From the NCBI GenBank assembly GCA_025201705.1, contig MU617202.1, forward strand, positions 1 to 19,295: a stretch of 19,295 nucleotides of DNA, in the 5' to 3' direction. Below the pieces are notes generated by a model, which was not told the origin of the DNA, did not search any database, and worked only from the letters and a program-made list of their open reading frames with translations. Of this stretch, positions 1 to 9,421 are shown piece after piece (position 1 is the stretch's first letter; each line of letters opens with the position of its first letter). Made by a program: the position numbers and the translations under genes. This stretch comes from Dissophora ornata. Lineage: Eukaryota; Mortierellomycota; Mortierellomycetes; Mortierellales; Mortierellaceae.

Positions 1-2004
1 GGTTATGGTTATGGTTTTTTTTTTTGCCTTGCCACCGCATCAGTTTTGGCCATTTCCCGATCTGGTGCTTCTTTGTCGGCCAATGGATTCATGCGCGGAC
101 CGCTTCTGCCGGTAGCGTGCAGAAATTAAAGGAATAATGAATGGTCCTTCGCTCATCCACGAGGAATATGTCCAATTATGGCCAAAGCGTGGCAGGTGGA
201 CTGCCCCCGCTGTCCACGACCTGTCCTCGCTGTTGCTCACCATCGCCTCCTCTCTCTCTCTTCCTTGTTGCCCCCCCCCCGCCCACAGGGACGCCCAAGG
301 ATCTGTACCAGATCTACAAGCGGTTCAGACAGGACAAGGAGCGGATCCCGCCCGCCCCAACCATCACCATCACTTCGCGCAACTGGCGCGACTGGCTAGG
401 CCACAAGAGGTAACTTTCCCCCCTCCCTCCGATCCCTCCGATCCATCCATCCATCGGTCCGTGCACTGGCTGGGCCAACATGGCATTTTTTGACCTAACG
501 CTGTCTGTCCCTTCCCCCAATTTCTTCCGCAAAAAACAGCTACTACCATGACTACCTCGACTTTTTCGACCAGGAGTTGCGTCAATTGGAAGCAAAAACA
601 CTCGAGGAGTCATCGCCATCTGTCGCAGCAGCAGCACCACAGCCACTCTCGACCTCGTGGTCAGCATCCTCCTCATCACAACCGGAAGAATCCATGGCGA
701 GGATGGTCTCTGATTACTTGAAGCCATTGATCCCTGGCCTTTGTGCCTCTACAGGACCTCTGATTCACCTTGGTTACGGAGTTGAATTTGGATCGCCACT
801 GGCAGCAGCAGAAGGTCTGGCCTATGCCTGCGTCTCATACCAGCCAGCCACCGCCTGTTTTATCCCATCCTCCACAACCTCGTCCTGGGCCTCGTCATCG
901 CCCGACACTACCACCACCACAGACTCGACTACTACTACAACAACAGCTCAGATGCGATCACCCACAGTCAGTATCCTGAACATGATCAGGAATGATAAGC
1001 GTCTGGATGGTATGTTCGATGCTGGCTTCCAGGCCAAGCTGAACGTTGTTATGAGCTCTCGTGTGAGCCTACTGAAATCTTATCTAGGCATGTGGACAAG
1101 TCAAGGTAAATGGAACATAGGGAGAGAGAGAGAGAGAGAGAGAGATAAAATCGAGAAAGAAAATAGAGAGCGCGCGGGATGTGACATAAAAACACACTAT
1201 AGTTTACTTACCGTGCCTCTATCTGTTTTCCGGCGTTTTATTTCTTTCTAGTCCACTCCGTGTCTGAAGCACTCTTGGACCTTTCACAAACAAGCAGTCT
1301 ATTGCTCTTCACGGCAACAAACCGCTTTGGAGATGAGGAACAACTGGACAAGAATCTGGCCAATGTCTTGCTTGCGATCCATGCAGCCCGTTTCCTTGTC
1401 AAGGTTCTTCCATCGGAAGATGAGAAACAGCAGCTCTTGATGGCTATTTGGATGTCATTGGTTGCAACGTACGTTGTGCAAGGCAGACCCAAGCTAGCGG
1501 TCCGTACGTCCTCGACAACACTGCCTGTTATGGTAGATGTCTGCCCTGAGGACAAGCAGGAGGAGGAGGAGGAGGAGGAGGAGGAGGAGGAGGAGGAGGA
1601 GTTAGAGCTACGGGGATCGGGCGAACAAGAACAAATGAAAAGTAAAAGGTCGGGTATGGCGACTATTTTTGATGAGAGTGAGGATTGCACGACGGCGGTG
1701 GCCCCTACAGGGAGATGGAGGTCACTTTCGTTGGAAGCGATCCATGCGGATCATCAACTTGTACCAAAGGTAAGAACCGCCAAATATGTGTAATGCAGAC
1801 GCGTTGTTTGTTTGGACGAACGAGTAGGAATGGAAAAATTGACGCGTTTTTTTTATCTACATTAAAAAATAACATTAGATTGTACGATCGCTATGGCGAG
1901 CAGAGATGGAGCATGGTGAATGCGGGGACCTGTTTTACGAAGCAGCGGTCCGTGCAGTTGGAGAGGACCCAGCGTCAGATGAGTCAACGGGACCGGGGTT
2001 CTAA
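1..2004 (+). CDS. Questin oxidase-like protein (5' partial)
   Basis: I read exons at 1-13 (tentative), 289-409, 540-1105, 1252-1769 and 1879-2004. These join in frame to 447 residues plus a TAA, and the gene starts before the window. The family is recognised from several blocks: ITSRNWRDWLG followed by YYHDYLDFFDQEL, then YLKPLIPGLCASTGPLIHLG, ATYVVQGRPKL, and the end block IVRSLWRAEMEHG with AAVRAVG. These match questin oxidase-like proteins (formerly DUF4243). The founding fungal member opens the anthraquinone ring of questin in a Baeyer-Villiger-type step, but most relatives have no known substrate, and no secondary-metabolite genes flank this copy. Two low-complexity insertions are lineage-specific: a Ser/Thr-rich stretch near 880-950 and a run of Glu from a GAG/GGA microsatellite at 1558-1601. 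The first exon piece is the weak point, because its donor (GTTTTT at 14) is poor, although phase and sequence (GYGYG then TPKDLY) fit. Family assignment is fairly sure, activity is unknown. Confidence 0.75.
1121..1145. repeat. (GA)n microsatellite in intron
   Basis: An uninterrupted GA dinucleotide tract of about 12 units lies in the intron 1106-1251 of the questin oxidase-like gene. Confidence 0.9.
1558..1601 (+). repeat. Coding (GGA)n tract encoding poly-Glu
   Basis: About 14 to 15 GAG codons in a row lie inside exon 4 of the questin oxidase-like gene, giving an acidic run. Because the tract is pure at the DNA level, its length is likely to vary between strains without breaking the frame. 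Confidence 0.9.
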
Positions 2005-2184
2005 GTGAGGGAGGGATCGGTGAAAAAAAAAAAAAAGAAAAACTCGCCAGAACAACACGCGTCTCGGTGTTTTTTTTGCGACTCTGTAAATAGTTTTTTT
2101 TTGTTGTTGGTGTGTTTGAGTGACTAGGTGTGTGTGTTATTATTGTTGTTCCATCATTTGTACAAGCGTAAATACATGTTATGT

Positions 2185-2190
2185 AATAAA
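2185..2190 (+). terminator. Polyadenylation signal, questin oxidase-like gene
   Basis: An AATAAA hexamer lies 181 bases after the TAA stop, in AT-rich sequence that also contains T-runs and TGTGTG motifs. Confidence 0.5.
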
Positions 2191-2923
2191 AGAAAAAGAC
2201 AGGTTACGCGGAGAGAAGCGGGCCTGGTGCAAGCTATAGATCTGCGTAGCGAACCCGCAGAGTGTGAGTGTGCAATGCTGCACAAGACACAGAGCCCGGA
2301 GAGGAGGGGTGTGTTCTGTGTTATCGCGCTGCGACATTGTATTGTTCCTGGATGGCAAAAGGATGGAAAGGGGGGGTATTCCAGGGGGGGAGGGAGATGC
2401 ACGCCGGTAATAGCGAGTGAGCGGGGGTCAGGGGGGAGGAGAAAGGCGCACAGCGAGTGGGGCCATCCATGGATGGGTCGCTATTCGGTGCAGTGCACAA
2501 CCTTATTGTTTGTATTTCTGTTTTATGTCTCCCCTGTGTTGCTCTTCTCTGTGCCTCTCTGTCACTAAACTGTGCCTCTCCGCCCCTCCTTTGTCGCTGT
2601 CTCGCTGCTGGTGTACACATTTACTACTACTACTCTCTTGTTCTTGGGATTCACACTACCTTCCCTCTCTTTGCTTTTGCTCTTGCTCCTTTGCTCCTCC
2701 AGCCTCTCTGTCTGTTCCTGTTCCCATCCCCATCCCTCTCCATTCCATCCTCATCGCCTCCTCTCTCTCTCTCTCTCGCTCGAGCTTTCCATCGCCAATC
2801 CATCCATCCATCCATCCATCCATCCTTCCTACCTTCCATCCTACCTTCCATCCCTCCATCCCTCCACCACTCGACCCTCCGCTACTATTGCCACCCTTTT
2901 GTTCGCAAAAGGCTCTGTTAACA
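2191..2923. other. Intergenic region, promoter side of the Ste50-like gene
   Basis: No convincing gene is present. The right half is strongly pyrimidine-rich on the plus strand, with a CT tract near 2759-2776 and CATC/CTTC repeats at 2798-2875, and it ends 40 to 50 bases before the ATG at 2924. Such CT-rich blocks just upstream of a start are common in fungal promoters. Open frames across this stretch are low-complexity artefacts of the repeats. Confidence 0.6.
2798..2875. repeat. (CATC)n and degenerate CATC/CTTC tetranucleotide repeats
   Basis: Seven near-perfect CATC units at 2798-2825 are followed by degenerate copies (TCCTTCC, TACCTTCC, TCCCTCC) to about 2875. The repeat lies just upstream of the start of the Ste50-like gene. 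Confidence 0.85.
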
Positions 2924-5838
2924 ATGGAAAGCATTACCCAATGGGACCCGAACAGAGTGCATCAGTGGTTGTGCACGATCGGTTTCCCAAACTATGAGAA
3001 GCAAATCAAAGGTAGTACTGCTCTACCGCCACCCTCCCGCTCGACCACCCTTCTCTGCCACCTCTGCTAAAACCTGGTCTTTCTTTTTTCCTCCACCCCA
3101 CCACCCCACCACACACATCCAGACAATGCAATCTCTGGAGACCTGCTCGTCCATCTCGATCACGCAGCCCTCAAGGACCTGTCCATATGGGAGGTGGGCA
3201 AGCGGTTGGTGATCCTCAAGGCGATATACCAGCTCAAGGTCTCGTACGGAATCTCGCTCGAGGCCGGAGACTATGTTCCTCCAAGTAAGCACACCATCCC
3301 GCCTTGGCCTGAGCACCGTACAAAGCGTGCTCGTCTCCCGGAGCAAAAAAAAGGCCGCTGTTGCGCCTCTGTATCCCCCGCGGATGCCTCTTTTTTCCAT
3401 ATTGACTAATCAATCGATCCCTGTGTGTTTCGTTTTTCTTTTCTTTTCCGCTTCGCCGTCAGGTGTTGCCTTTGAGAACGTAAGTTGCGGTGGAACACGT
3501 CGCACAGGTCGTAATGTTTGGTCGCCTCCTTCATTGCGACTCACTCTCTCACACCTCTGGTTCCCCCCTCGCTTTTGTTTTCTTATCCACAGGAGTACAA
3601 CTACCAGGCTGCTGCAAGTCTAAAGTCCGTAGAGCAGGCTATGCATGACAAAGGTACGCGCCCTTTCCCCTAGCCAGCCAGCGGAACGTTGGAACCTCAG
3701 GGACAGAAAAAAAAAACACACAATCGAAATTAGACCCGCCCTTTTCGCCATGTCCTACCCTATTACACATGCAACCCAACTGACACGTTCGAGCCACATG
3801 TTCTAGATAATACGATCCAGCATCTTGTGCGGGAAGTGGAGCGGATGTCAAAGGATCTGACCAAAGTCAAGGATGAACTCTGGATAATGCAAAAGGATTC
3901 AAAAGTAAGCTGCCACCCAACAGTGCAGCAAGTGTCGCGTCCTATGTATCTACACCGTTATCCTTACACTATCCACCATCTCCTACCCCCCTTCGATCTG
4001 TATCTAGCCTTTGCCCGAACCCAGTCCCGGATACCCCAAACCCATGAACGGTCAATCATCCTCGATGCTCTCAGCCTCACAATCGACCCATGGTGCCAAC
4101 TCTGCCCTCGCACCTCAGTCGCCCGTTCACTCCTCCCATCTCCTGAGCTCTGTACGGTCACCCGGCTACTCGACCGACTCTGGGTTCCACTCGATACCCA
4201 GCTCACCGCACTCTCCTGCCGATATTCGTGGACGGGGCCTTCATGCAGATTTGAACGAGGTAAAAGATCGTTGGGCCACCCGACTGTTAGATTCTCGAGC
4301 CATTCCATCCAAAGTGGGGGAGTGGCCCATTTTGGACGTTTCATGTGCAGATGTTTTTTACATCCGCAAAAGTATGTGCTAAACCCAAAGAGCCACTCTC
4401 CTGATTTTTTTTTTATGCATATCATCACCAGGATGCAAAGGCAGTCGGCTCTCCTGGCGTGGATGGCGCAGGCGCTATCAAGGTTTATGGGCAAAAGCCC
4501 TCGAGTACACGCGATCCTGTAGATGCATTCCGGAGTTTCAGGATTTCTCAGGATGACCCTTGCTACAAGGTCCTACCTGCAGCTTTGAAAAAGTACAAAA
4601 TCAACGACGACTGGCGGCAATATGCGCTCTTTATCTGTTACGGAAACACAGGTATGTATCGCAGTGTGATATGTGTGGGACCTGTATACTAGGGACTTTT
4701 GCTCTGTCACTGTTAGAACTTTCTCCTAACGTGTATTAATACCCTGTTTTGGCTATTTTTGTGACAAAAAACTAGAGCGCATCTTGACTTATAACGAGAA
4801 GCCATTGCTTCTGATGAAACAACTCAAAGAGGCCAAAGAGTCGCCAGTGTTCATGTTGAAGCATATCAAACAAATGAAGTCGCCTGCGGTCAATGCGCCT
4901 GTGCCACCCAATTCTTTCCCACCTCGAAAGAGTGCAGACATGTTGAACAAGGAATTGCCCATGCCACCAGAGGCTCTTGCCGTCGCAGCGGGGGGTTCTG
5001 CAGTAGTGACACTTTCTCCTGGATTGGGGCTTCATAATGGAAATGGAGGCGCATCATTAGCGCGTTCAGGAACATCGGCTTCTATGAGAACTTCAAGTAA
5101 AACGGGTGTGTACAGTAAGGAAGCACTAGGGGAAAAAAAAAAAAAAGATTTGAACATGTTGAAAAAAGTGGAGTATAACTGACCCCCCTTGGCTTGCTTG
5201 CCATCTTGATTTTTCACAATAGATTCTACATCTACGACACCAACAACATTAGGACCAACAACTGGGTCTTTAATGTCCACTGGATTGAATTACAAGGTCG
5301 AAGTGACGTCTGCCAACGTGTCAATCCCAACGGTCGTGGGACCCAAGCCAGAAAACTATGTGCAGGAGACAGTGGAGGCGTCTGGAACAGCAGTGGCGTT
5401 GTACGAGTGGGAGGCCAAGAGAGATGACGAGTTGACTGTAAAGGTGGGCGATGTGTTCAAGATTAAGAGCAAAGGACACGGATGGTGGATTGTGCAGCGC
5501 GATGAAGAGATTGGATGGATCCCAGCTAGTATCCTGTCAGAGAACAACTCTGAGGATGGTTACTTTTCAGCAGAGGGTGTTGCTATCTTTGACTTTGCAA
5601 AAACCGGACCGAATGAACTTAGCATCAAGACTGGAGATAAGCTGGTGAGTGTACTACACACGGGGCAAAAAGATGTTTCCCTTGCGTCATGATATTTTCT
5701 GTCCCTTGATCTGACCCCCCCCAACCCTTTCTTTTTTTTTAGAAAATCTTTCGACGCCATCAACACTGGTTGCTGGCAATGTGTGAGGGCCATCGCGGAT
5801 GGGTGCCAAGTTGGTTTGTCAATCTGGACCCACAGTGA
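2924..5838 (+). CDS. Ste50/Ubc2-type MAPK adaptor: SAM, coiled coil, RA, two SH3
   Basis: Ten exons: 2924-3011, 3123-3284, 3463-3479, 3593-3653, 3807-3904, 4008-4259, 4432-4651, 4776-5114, 5223-5644 and 5743-5838, giving 584 residues. The N terminus is a SAM domain (about 5-72; WDPNRVHQWLCTIGF, then LKDLSIWEVGKRLVILKAI). A charged coiled coil follows at about 100-142, then a Ser/Pro-rich linker (143-226). A Ras-association domain comes next (about 255-335; FRSFRISQDDPCYKVLPAAL, INDDWRQYALFICYGNTER). Two SH3 domains close the protein (about 468-520, with ALYEWEA and GWWIVQ; and 531-581, with AIFDFAK, HWLLAMCEGHRGWVP). Yeast Ste50 has only SAM and RA; the SAM-RA-SH3-SH3 order matches Ustilago Ubc2. 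Known members link Cdc42/Ras and the PAK kinase to Ste11-type MAPKKK in pheromone, filamentation and osmotic signalling. The exon 8 donor is uncertain: 5097, 5106 and 5115 all fit the phase, and I chose 5115 (GTAAGG). Confidence 0.88.
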
Positions 5839-5854
5839 TGATACAGTTGCAAAA

Positions 5855-5860
5855 AATAAA
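5855..5860 (+). terminator. Polyadenylation signal, Ste50-like gene
   Basis: AATAAA lies 17 bases after the TGA stop, and overlapping ATAAAA copies follow at once. Confidence 0.5.
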
Positions 5861-6233
5861 ATAAAAACAATAATACCCAAAAAAAAAAAGCACCCAATGT
5901 TGGTGGCAATCGTAATCATACACACGTGATGGCGTCCGAGGGAAGGAAGGAAGGAAGGAAGGAAGGAAGGGGGACAGTGCGTCGCTCAGCTGCTGCAGCA
6001 GCTGCAGCTGTCCAGTCGCTCCTTGCGCCATCGTTTCTTGTTTTGCCTCTCTTTTCCCTCCATACCCTGATACCAGCTTACAACACCTGCAATAGCAACT
6101 GCACGAGCAACCAACAACCAACAACAATACCAACAGCAGCGATACTCGCAATACACCTGCAACAAGCTTGCAGCAATAGCAATAGGACACACCAGTAACC
6201 GACTCTCAGCAAAAAAAAAAAACCTCCCGCGCA
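5861..6233. promoter_or_regulatory. Intergenic region and MVP1 promoter/leader
   Basis: No gene is seen. The stretch holds a GGAA tetranucleotide tract (5940-5970), an 18-base perfect palindrome (5987-6004), a CT-rich block near 6040-6065, and a CAA/CAGC-rich, G-poor leader (about 6085-6200) ending in an A-run before ATG 6234. The low-G, CA-rich leader looks like a 5' UTR. Confidence 0.5.
5940..5970. repeat. (GGAA)n microsatellite
   Basis: Seven to eight perfect GGAA units lie upstream of the MVP1 gene. Confidence 0.9.
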
Positions 6234-9084
6234 ATGAGTGCCGTCGACGAAAACGACGATGCCATGACTACATCCTTTTCAGCATCGACTTTTGACTCTG
6301 AAGCGCATGATCCCTGGACTGGTACAGCTCAAGGATTGAGTCCAGTCGACCTGAGTGCCATCCTCTGTAAGTCCTTTATCGGATCCCAATTGCCCCCCCC
6401 TCTGCCCCTACCCTCCCGGGAAAGCTTTCTCAACATATGCATGTACACGTGCCCGATGCTCTCTCTCTCTTATTATTATAGCAGGAATGCCTCTTCCCGC
6501 CATCTACACCAAGGCCTTTGACTTGGCCCAGCCCTCTGCAGGAAAAGTAACTGTGCTGGCGGTCAACAAGATCATGGGCGTCAGTGGACTGCCTCCAGCA
6601 ACGGTTGATAAGGTGCGTTTCGGTTCTCGTGCCCATGGACTGTTATAATACCTGATGAGGAAACGCGGAATAAGGAGATAAGGAGTGAGTGGCCCGCCCT
6701 AACGACCCCTGGTTTTTTTTGTTGTGTGTGTGTGTGTGTGTTTTTTTGGTTCCAATACACTTGCTCCCCATGACCTGTCTCATGTGCTACTCTGCGGTCA
6801 CAGATAATGAACACTGTCGTGGACCCGACACGGTCCAGGATCACCAAGGGTGAATGCAGTGTCGCTCTGGCACTTGTGGCCATGGCCCAGAAAAACATGG
6901 ATGTAACTATCGAGAGCTTGACCGCGCATCGAGAAGGTAACGTAATGATTTTTTTCTTCCTTGTTGTTGTTTCTTTCGCTGGTTTTTTTTTCCCCTCCCT
7001 GCTGACCCATTTTGCGTGACATGCATTCCCGTGTTATCTCTCTCTCTCTCTCTTAGATCTGCCCATCCCACACTTGCCAGGCCTAGAAAACATTGATTTT
7101 GGAACTGCTAGCGACATTTCTGCAATCTACTCTACCTCCGCCTCGTCGAAACACCACCCCGTCAACGTTGGCAGTAGTGTATCGGACCCATGGAGAAATT
7201 CAACGTACAACAAGGGGGGAAATGGTGGTTACCCACCGCCACCGTCTTATCTTGCCTCACCACCCAACACAACAGCAGATTCGCCAATGACAGGCAACGG
7301 CGGTCCCGAGAACATGCGCAAGGAGATACACCAGTGGTTTTTGAACCTTGATACTATTCGGATTTCGTTTGCGCCAGAGAAGGAAGGAGTATTCTTGTTC
7401 AAGCATACAAACTATATTGTCGAGTCCAAGGTAAAGAAAAAAAAAAAAACGAGGATACAAAAAAAATATGCGAGCGCGCTTTTTTCTGGAGTACAGAAAA
7501 TGTGATACTTGAAACGTAACGACCTTTATTTTATTTTATTTTTTTTGGTTGATCTGATCTAGAATCGACAAACGAGGGTCATCAGGCGTTACAGCGACTT
7601 TTGGTGGCTACTCGAGGTTCTGGGCAAGCGTTTCCCCTTTAGGATTCTACCGAATTTGCCACCGAAGCGACTTGGAGGTGTGTGTCAAAAAGAAAAAGAA
7701 AAAAAGGCGTGGAACAAGTGTATCATCATGCTTACAAAATTCGGCTCTTTTTTGATAGTTGCCGATGAAACGTTCTTGGAAAGGCGCCTCTGTGGACTTT
7801 GTAGATTCACGAATGCGCTTATTAGGCATCCTGTTTTGAGGAATGACCCCTTGGTCATATCCTTTTTAACAGAACCTGTGGTATGAAAATTGAAAAGCAA
7901 ATACCGACCAGGAATAGGAACAAGAGAAAAGGGTATACATGGTGTCATTAACAACCAGTCTTTATATACATTTCCAGGAACTGGCGCTTTGGAGAAAAAA
8001 CGTTGTCATCTCCACCGAAGACGAATTCACGTCCCAGTTGCCCATCTCTGAAAGTCTTTCGAAACAAGTACCTGCGGACTTGGAATTACAGTTGAATATC
8101 ATCAGACGACGACTTCCTGCATCTCTCCAGTATTATCGCAGTATAGTTCACGTCATGGACAGAGTCCAGAAAAGGACCGAGGCCACAGCTGCGGATTTCA
8201 TGCGTTTCAGTCTTGCACTAAAGTAACGGCGAGCGAAAAAAAAGAAATGTTATGGGGAGCAAAAAAACGTCAGTCAGTACCGCTGCCTTTTTGAAAACTA
8301 AACAAAAACCTCTTTTTTCTATTTTTGCCCCCCGACCAACAGTGCGCTTGCAGACTGCGAGCGACAGTGCCATGTGGAAGAATGCTACAACTGTGGACAA
8401 CTGAGTCAAGGCTATAGCAAGATTGGGTCCCACCTCGGCCAAACATCCCACTTGTTGGGGGAGCAAGCCAAAGCGATTCAACGAGAGATGGTGGAAGAAC
8501 TGAAACGTCACAGGGATCTTTTAGTATCGGTCATGGAACTGTTGCAAAGGCATGATCGTTCTCGAGGCGCTGGAATCATCGAGTCGCTGCAGAAACGCGT
8601 GGTAGCCAATGAGGCCAAACTCAAAACAGCACAGGCTTCTGCGGCAGCAGCAGCAGCTGCTGCAAGAGCAGAGGGCGGAGGCGATGGTTCAGGAGACTAT
8701 GGAGCGTATGATGCCCAGATCGAGAAGCTTACCAACAATATTAATTCGGTAAGAGGCCAAAAAGTCGCGGGGTATTCATAAGAAAGTAGAGTGTTTCCTG
8801 GAGGGGGAGAGGTATTTATGATGACTAACATCCCATATGTATATTTTTTTTTGGATATGAAGGACCGCGCGGAGTTGGAGGTGCAGGGCCAACGGTCAGT
8901 GTTGCTCCAGTACACGCTGTGGATGGAGGTCACGTACTTTCACAAGAACCAAGCATTGATTGCAACAATGTACCAGGACTTTGTTCGTGAACAGATCAAG
9001 ACGGGTCAGAGTCTCAATGAAAACTGGAAGGAGCTCTCGCCCATTGTGCATGATCTGCCGATGGAGGTCAATGGCTTCAACTGA
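6234..9084 (+). CDS. MVP1: Sorting nexin Mvp1/SNX8-like (EH-like, PX, BAR)
   Basis: Nine exons: 6234-6366, 6482-6612, 6804-6936, 7057-7430, 7563-7677, 7759-7880, 7978-8222, 8343-8748 and 8863-9084, giving 626 residues. The N-terminal third has the EH-like module of Mvp1 (about 45-125; [21 protein letters not shown]-like [17 protein letters not shown]). A low-complexity linker follows. The PX domain runs from about 235 to 338, with the phosphoinositide-binding RRYSDF (265-270), the proline-rich LPPKR loop (289-293), and downstream arginines 305 and 311. The C-terminal half (about 345-626) is a helical BAR-like region with an Ala-rich patch at its middle ([10 protein letters not shown]). Mvp1 acts on endosomes, binds PI3P and forms recycling tubules with the dynamin Vps1, partly in parallel with retromer. 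Start: the ATG at 6234 follows an A-run and opens a frame matching the family's acidic N terminus. At exon 2 the acceptor must be 6481, since the CAG at 6484 would create a stop. Confidence 0.92.
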
Positions 9085-9105
9085 GGGGAGGTGGCAGCGA
9101 ATATG

Positions 9106-9111
9106 AATAAA
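9106..9111 (+). terminator. Polyadenylation signal, MVP1
   Basis: AATAAA followed by an A-run, 22 bases after the TGA stop. Confidence 0.55.
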
Positions 9112-9421
9112 AAAAAGACGAAACGCAAGGATGGTGCAACGGCGTTCCAGACCCGAGAGACAGACGCGTTGTTGTTGTTGTTGTTGAAGGTATGCATTTG
9201 ACCCCCCCTTTTTGGGTATGCATTTAACCTTTTTTACGTTGCAAAAGTAATTCTTTCCCCTTTTTGTCTATCCCGCGCCTTTCACACGTCGACCACTCTT
9301 TTCGCATACGCATTTCGCTCCTCATTCTGTCTTCTCATTCACATTCACATTTGCATCCCTCTCCCTCTTCCCTCCTCCCCCTCTCCTCCTGCGCTCCAGC
9401 ATTGAGCATCCTATTAAAAAA
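9112..9421. promoter_or_regulatory. Intergenic region, carboxypeptidase promoter
   Basis: No gene is seen. It contains a (GTT)5 tract near 9169-9185, two copies of GGTATGCATTT (at about 9189 and 9217), a long pyrimidine-rich block (9255-9400), and the leader ending in seven A before ATG 9422. The doubled GTATGCATTT motif contains the ATGCAT palindrome and could be a binding site, which is not tested. Confidence 0.45.

Noticed and set aside
2128..2934. Long open frames on both strands between the first two genes
   Set aside because: They are built from CT, CATC and GGAG low-complexity sequence, have no family resemblance, and lie in a promoter-like region.
4260..4382. Read-through of exon 6 of the Ste50-like gene to a stop at 4382
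   Set aside because: The good GTAAAAG donor at 4260 and the acceptor at 4431 join in phase 0 to the conserved RA-domain exon, so the extension is intronic.
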